Below, piece by piece: positions 60,909 through 64,000 of a DNA stretch of 64,000 bases. The stretch spans positions 9,119,001 to 9,183,000 of the forward strand of contig NZ_CP109178.1 in NCBI RefSeq assembly GCF_036248255.1. The letters are read 5' to 3'. The notes below the pieces were generated by a model. That model did no database searches, had not been told where the DNA came from, and saw only the letters and a program-made list of their open reading frames with translations. How positions within the stretch are numbered: the first letter of the stretch is position 1; every line of letters begins with the position of its first letter. The DNA is from Streptomyces sp. NBC_01717 (GTDB lineage Bacteria; Actinomycetota; Actinomycetes; Streptomycetales; Streptomycetaceae). Both the position numbers and the translations under genes were made by a program.

Positions 60909-61718
60909 ATGCCTCTGCCTGCCGACCGCACCGCCCTGGACCTGCTCGACGCGCACCTCGAGGCGCTCTGGGACGGAACAGACCTCCCGCTCCCGCAGGG
61001 GCCGGTCTGCCTTGCAGCGGAAGGAGGGGGCGAGCTCGCCCGCTGGGCCCTCGACCAGCTCCTACGTATCCCCTGCGAACCGAAGGACACCTTCGTCCGC
61101 CAAGTCGGCGGCCTGGTGGCGGAGTTCCGCTCCCGTCGCTGTCCCTGGAACGCGGCGGCGCTGCGGCTGCTCGACGACACGTACACCTTCGTGGCTACCG
61201 GCCCCCGGCTGCACGAGCACTGGGCGCACGACGTCCACGCCGTGCTGCACCGGTCGGTCCCTGACCCCAGGGGCTGGGTCCGACTGGACTATGACCGCAC
61301 CAACGCCGCCCGCCACACAGTGCCTGCGTACCCCTTCGACCCCCCGAGCGCATCAGAGTTCCCCGACCACCTGTACGCCCTGGAAGCGGAGGCGGCAGTC
61401 GCCGCGCTCGCCATCATGGCCGAGGAATGGCAGTCGGAGCCCGCCCCCGTCCGCTCCCGCCCGGACCGGGACGCCGTGCTGGCGGATGCCCGAACCCTGC
61501 TCGACCGGTACGGGCCCACCGCGCGCTACTGGACCAACGCGACAGCCGCCGCCTCTGACCCGGCCCCGGACTTCCTCGCAGCAGGCCTCCAGGGCACCAA
61601 ATCCCATGGCTTCGTCACCTCCGAGTACCTCAACGGCGTTGACCTCTTCGAGGACCTGGGCCTGATCGCGGTGACCGACAACGAGGTGGGCGTCTTCTGG
61701 TCGTTCGGGGCGTACTGA
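60909..61718 (+). CDS. Conserved hypothetical protein
   Basis: A 269-residue soluble protein from ATG 60909. It is rich in Ala, Asp, Arg and Trp, with an N-terminal helix MPLPADRTALDLLDAHLEALWDG, a middle part including HLYALEAEAAVAALAIMAEEWQ, and a C-terminal strand-rich piece HGFVTSEYLNGVDLFEDLGLIAVTDNEVGVFWSFGAY. No membrane helix or signal. A TAGAGT -10-like box lies just before the start, so translation may be leaderless. I do not recognise a family; the end resembles small immunity-like or SMI1/KNR4-type folds only in general tone. Confidence 0.65.
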   Translation: MPLPADRTALDLLDAHLEALWDGTDLPLPQGPVCLAAEGGGELARWALDQLLRIPCEPKDTFVRQVGGLVAEFRSRRCPWNAAALRLLDDTYTFVATGPRLHEHWAHDVHAVLHRSVPDPRGWVRLDYDRTNAARHTVPAYPFDPPSASEFPDHLYALEAEAAVAALAIMAEEWQSEPAPVRSRPDRDAVLADARTLLDRYGPTARYWTNATAAASDPAPDFLAAGLQGTKSHGFVTSEYLNGVDLFEDLGLIAVTDNEVGVFWSFGAY

Positions 61719-61924
61719 CAACGTTCGACTCGACCAGGCGTCAGAAACGATGTCCGGCAACTGCAGGTGCCGCATGGCACCGTCTCCACTGCCGATCTGC
61801 TCTCTCGGGCGTGGGGTGACCGACAGGGATGTGGAGGGTGTTGAGGGCCTTGAGGGAACCGGGTAGCGAGGTATCGTCCGGCAGCCTGAGCGGTTGCTGA
61901 TCACGCAGGCGCTCGGCACCGATT
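61719..61924. other. Short gap, no gene seen
   Basis: Between the hypothetical protein and the glycosyltransferase remnant; nothing supportable. Confidence 0.35.
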
Positions 61925-62200
61925 CGCCGGGTGCTGGCTGGACTCCAGAGCGTGGTGGTGACCATCGGTGCGTGCGTCGCCCCCACCGAGATCGGGCCGT
62001 TGCCTGACCACATCCGGGTTGAACAGTTCATTTCGCAGGAGCTGATTCTGCCCGAGTGCGATCTGGTCGTCTCGCACGGCGGCTCCGGCAGCCTCATGGG
62101 AGCGTTCGCCCGCGGTTTGCCCTCGGTCCTGCTCCCCCTCGGCGCGGACCAGCCGACAACGCGCAGCGGAGGCTTCCACGCAACTCGCGCTCTGGCGCCC
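61925..62200 (+). pseudogene. C-terminal remnant of an antibiotic-type glycosyltransferase
   Basis: The + frame reads GPLPDHIRVEQFISQELILP, then ECDLVVSHGGSGSLMGAFAR and GLPSVLLPLGADQP. This is the donor-sugar (NDP) motif of GT1 macrolide/aminocoumarin-type glycosyltransferases (HGGSGS...P...ADQ). The N-terminal half and end are missing, so it is nonfunctional. It may reflect an earlier antibiotic or detoxification gene. Confidence 0.7.
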
Positions 62201-62356
62201 GACGGTGGGTATCGTCCCACAGCTCAGTGACGCTGGCGGTGATGCGGGCGATGCCCGGTTCCGTCTCCGAGGGCCGTTGGACCGGCTGTGATGGGCGGGT
62301 CGGGTTCCGGAGAGTTGTGATTGAGAGGGTCGAGGCCGGGCCTGGGGCCCCGGGCA

Positions 62357-62857
62357 CTACGTGTTGTCCTCGGCATCCGTCGACTTCGGTAGCAGGCTGT
62401 GCATCATCGCGCAGTCGTGCTGGCCCTCCAGGCTCTTGATGGCTCGGGTGACGGCGTCGGCCAGCGCGCCGGAGGCGTCTCGGAGGAGTTGCCGTGCCTT
62501 GTCGGTGAGCGTCACCTGGATGCCCCGCCGGTCGCCGCAGGCGGTGCTGCGGGTGATCAGTCCGGCGTGCTGGAGGCAGGCGACCTGGTAGGTGAGTCGG
62601 GTCTTGGGGCGGCCGAGGCGTTCGGCGATCTGCGTCATGCGCAGGCCGGTGGCGGGCCCGTCGGCCAGGAGGCATAGCACGAGGAACTCGTCGTGGGAGA
62701 CCCCGAGCGACTCCTTCACGCGGGAGCGCAGTTGCTGCTCGATCGCGCCGGCCGCGGCCAGCAGCCCCATCCAGGCCCGGAGTTCGGGCGGCAGCAAGGC
62801 GGACCCGCCGGTCGCGTCATGTCCGGGCAGGTCGGCGGGGACGGGGACAATTGCCAT
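62357..62857 (-). CDS. MarR-family regulator
   Basis: A 166-residue MarR winged-helix protein. The DNA-binding core is FLVLCLLADGPATGLRMTQIAERLGRPKTRLTYQVACLQHAGLITRSTACGDRRGIQVTLTDKARQLL. ATG 62857 is chosen at MAIVPVPADLPG. It is divergent from the yceI gene, with two nearly identical TCCAAATTTGGA-type sites in between, so it probably represses both. Ligands are often phenolic compounds or oxidants. Confidence 0.92.
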   Translation of the reverse strand: MAIVPVPADLPGHDATGGSALLPPELRAWMGLLAAAGAIEQQLRSRVKESLGVSHDEFLVLCLLADGPATGLRMTQIAERLGRPKTRLTYQVACLQHAGLITRSTACGDRRGIQVTLTDKARQLLRDASGALADAVTRAIKSLEGQHDCAMMHSLLPKSTDAEDNT

Positions 62858-62876
62858 GATTCCAGTGTACCTGTTG

Positions 62877-62931
62877 TTCAAATTTGGAGTATCGGCTAGC
62901 CCCCAGTCATCCAAATTTGGACGACTGGGGG
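62877..62931. promoter_or_regulatory. MarR operators, two TCCAAATTTGGA sites
   Basis: Site 1 TTCAAATTTGGA (62877-62888) and site 2 TCCAAATTTGGA (62910-62921, perfect) are 33 bp apart, three helical turns. Site 2 is nested in a larger palindrome with CCCCCAGTC / GACTGGGGG arms (62900-62931). Located 20-74 bp upstream of the MarR start and 56 bp before yceI. Confidence 0.8.
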
Positions 62932-62986
62932 GCGTCGCGCCCCGCCTCCGGTCCGTTCACCTCAGGCATCCCATCAGGAGGACCGC

Positions 62987-63502
62987 ATGTCCAGTGCAGT
63001 CGAAACCGGCACCTGGCAGCTCGACCCCGCCCGTTCCACTGTCGGTGTCCGACACAAGACGATGTGGGGCATGGTCACCGTGAAGGGCAACTTCACCGGT
63101 CTCGCGGGTGGGGGTGAGGTCGGCCCCGACGGTTCCGCGAGCGGTTCGATCACCTTGGACGCCACCTCCCTGGACACCAAGAACGCCAAGCGCGACACGC
63201 ACCTGCGATCCGCCGACTTCTTCGACGCGGACCGGCACCCCGAGCTCACCTTCGCCGTGGGCAGCGCGACTACCGGGGACGACAAGACGGTCCAGGTCGC
63301 CGGTCAGCTGACCGCGCGGGGCATCAGCCGTCCACAGGCCTTCACCGCTCACCTCACCGAGGCGAGCGCCGACGCAGTCACGCTCACGGCGGAGTTCACC
63401 GTGGACCGGGAGCAGTTCAGCATGGGATGGAACCAGCTGGGCATGATCCGCGGCCGCACCACCGTCACCGCATCCCTCCGCTTTGTCCGCGCGACATCCT
63501 GA
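62987..63502 (+). CDS. YceI-family lipocalin-like protein
   Basis: A 171-residue YceI-like protein. It opens ETGTWQLDPARSTVGVRHKTMWGMVTVKGNFTGL and has the DTKNAKRDTHLRSADFFDADRHPELTF block, the family hallmarks. The lipocalin-like barrel binds isoprenoid quinones or similar lipids; YceI proteins are induced by acid or lipid stress. No signal peptide is seen, so it is cytoplasmic. It is divergent from a MarR gene, with operators between them; MarR/YceI pairs are common in actinobacteria. Confidence 0.93.
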   Translation: MSSAVETGTWQLDPARSTVGVRHKTMWGMVTVKGNFTGLAGGGEVGPDGSASGSITLDATSLDTKNAKRDTHLRSADFFDADRHPELTFAVGSATTGDDKTVQVAGQLTARGISRPQAFTAHLTEASADAVTLTAEFTVDREQFSMGWNQLGMIRGRTTVTASLRFVRATS

Positions 63503-64000
63503 GAGAGTCCCGCCTGGCCGAGGCAATGCTGTCGGCGTATCAAGTCAGCCGCCAGGTTGGCGTGGCGAGGATGCGCGCGGACGCGGCCGCCCGTCGGCCA
63601 TGGGTGCGATTCACCCCGGTGACGGTGCCGCTCCCGCTGCACCCCAAGCCTGCGGAGCACTCCCGCGGTCCGGCGTCGCCGGGACGTGGGCAGGACGCGC
63701 CCGCAATCGGCGAGAGCGGCGGGGGTGGCATCAAGACCTGCCGGAACCGGTACGTCAACTTTGAGCACGCGCTGGGCCGTTCGCAGAGGCCGACATCGTT
63801 CCGCACGTGGCCTACGCGCTGGTGACCGTCGCCGTCGTCAGGGGTCTGGAACCTGGCCCGCCCCATCACACCGGCGGGATCCGCACGGGAGTAGGGGAGT
63901 GCGGCGCCGCGCTCCGGCACAACCTGTGCTCATGACCGACGAGCACGCGGAAGGGGCTCGGGCAACTTCGAGCAGTCCCTGATCCGCCAGGCCTGGGCCG
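63503..64000. other. Right edge, no complete gene seen
   Basis: Roughly 500 bases to the window end. A + strand tail near 63950-64000 reads SGNFEQSLIRQAWA and could begin a gene beyond the edge. No other frame is supportable. Confidence 0.35.

Overview
The window is high-GC DNA (third codon positions almost always G or C) with GTG starts, AGGAGG-type ribosome sites, a complete conservon operon, a bacterial terpene cyclase, a SapA-like secreted protein, Tat and lipoprotein exports and many TetR/MarR/LysR switches. This is a Streptomyces or close relative. The mix of intact accessory genes with many truncated ones, a MITE-like element, an IS5-type transposase remnant and a tiny CRISPR remnant suggests an accessory chromosomal region, probably in an arm. 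That placement is inferred.

Layout. 1-7 kb: a membrane protein running off the left edge; a TetR-controlled GNAT/hydrolase pair; a processive GT2 polysaccharide synthase followed by a membrane-anchored CBM3-GH16 protein. 7-10.8 kb: remnants, small zinc-ribbon and DUF2283 proteins, a fatty-acid desaturase. 11.2-18.7 kb: conservon cvnA-B-C-D-E (E is a CYP157-type P450 lacking ExxR) converging on a sesquiterpene-type cyclase and a second P450, plausibly a terpenoid locus. 19-23 kb: a 186-bp MITE-like element, an Lrp regulator divergent from an LLM oxidoreductase - deaminase - small ORF - SixA chain joined by ATGA overlaps, and a cold-shock gene with a long leader. 23-30 kb: a TetR/SGNH hydrolase pair divergent from an FBP protein; then a ribbon-helix-helix - DUF4097 - DrrA/DrrB operon preceded by a 10-bp-phased operator-like array; then ThpR. 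30-38 kb: a Tat-exported M28-fold protein, an MFS exporter, two IPT/TIG repeat proteins, and a graveyard (NUDIX, recombinase-like, MmyB pieces). 38-44 kb: a TetR/SDR pair with two operators, a lamin-tail secreted protein, small proteins, an HTH-MarR regulator divergent from a dead cupin gene, and AhpD.

44-50.8 kb: a five-domain PAS-PAS-GAF-PP2C-ATPase regulator, a SapA-like protein, dead gene pieces, an F420-type NADP oxidoreductase, the IS5 and CRISPR remnants, and a fructosamine kinase. 50.8-64 kb: a TraB-family protein, an L,D-transpeptidase lipoprotein, an SDR, a PepSY membrane protein with a His-rich loop, an MFS/LysR divergent pair, a hypothetical protein, a glycosyltransferase remnant, and a MarR/YceI pair with palindromic operators.

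The dominant logic is local: a one-component regulator is transcribed away from, or together with, its target, often with a visible palindrome between them. Larger cooperative units are the polysaccharide synthase pair, the conservon/terpene block and the RHH-DUF4097-ABC operon. Functional names rest on recognised motifs and remembered families; no database search was possible.
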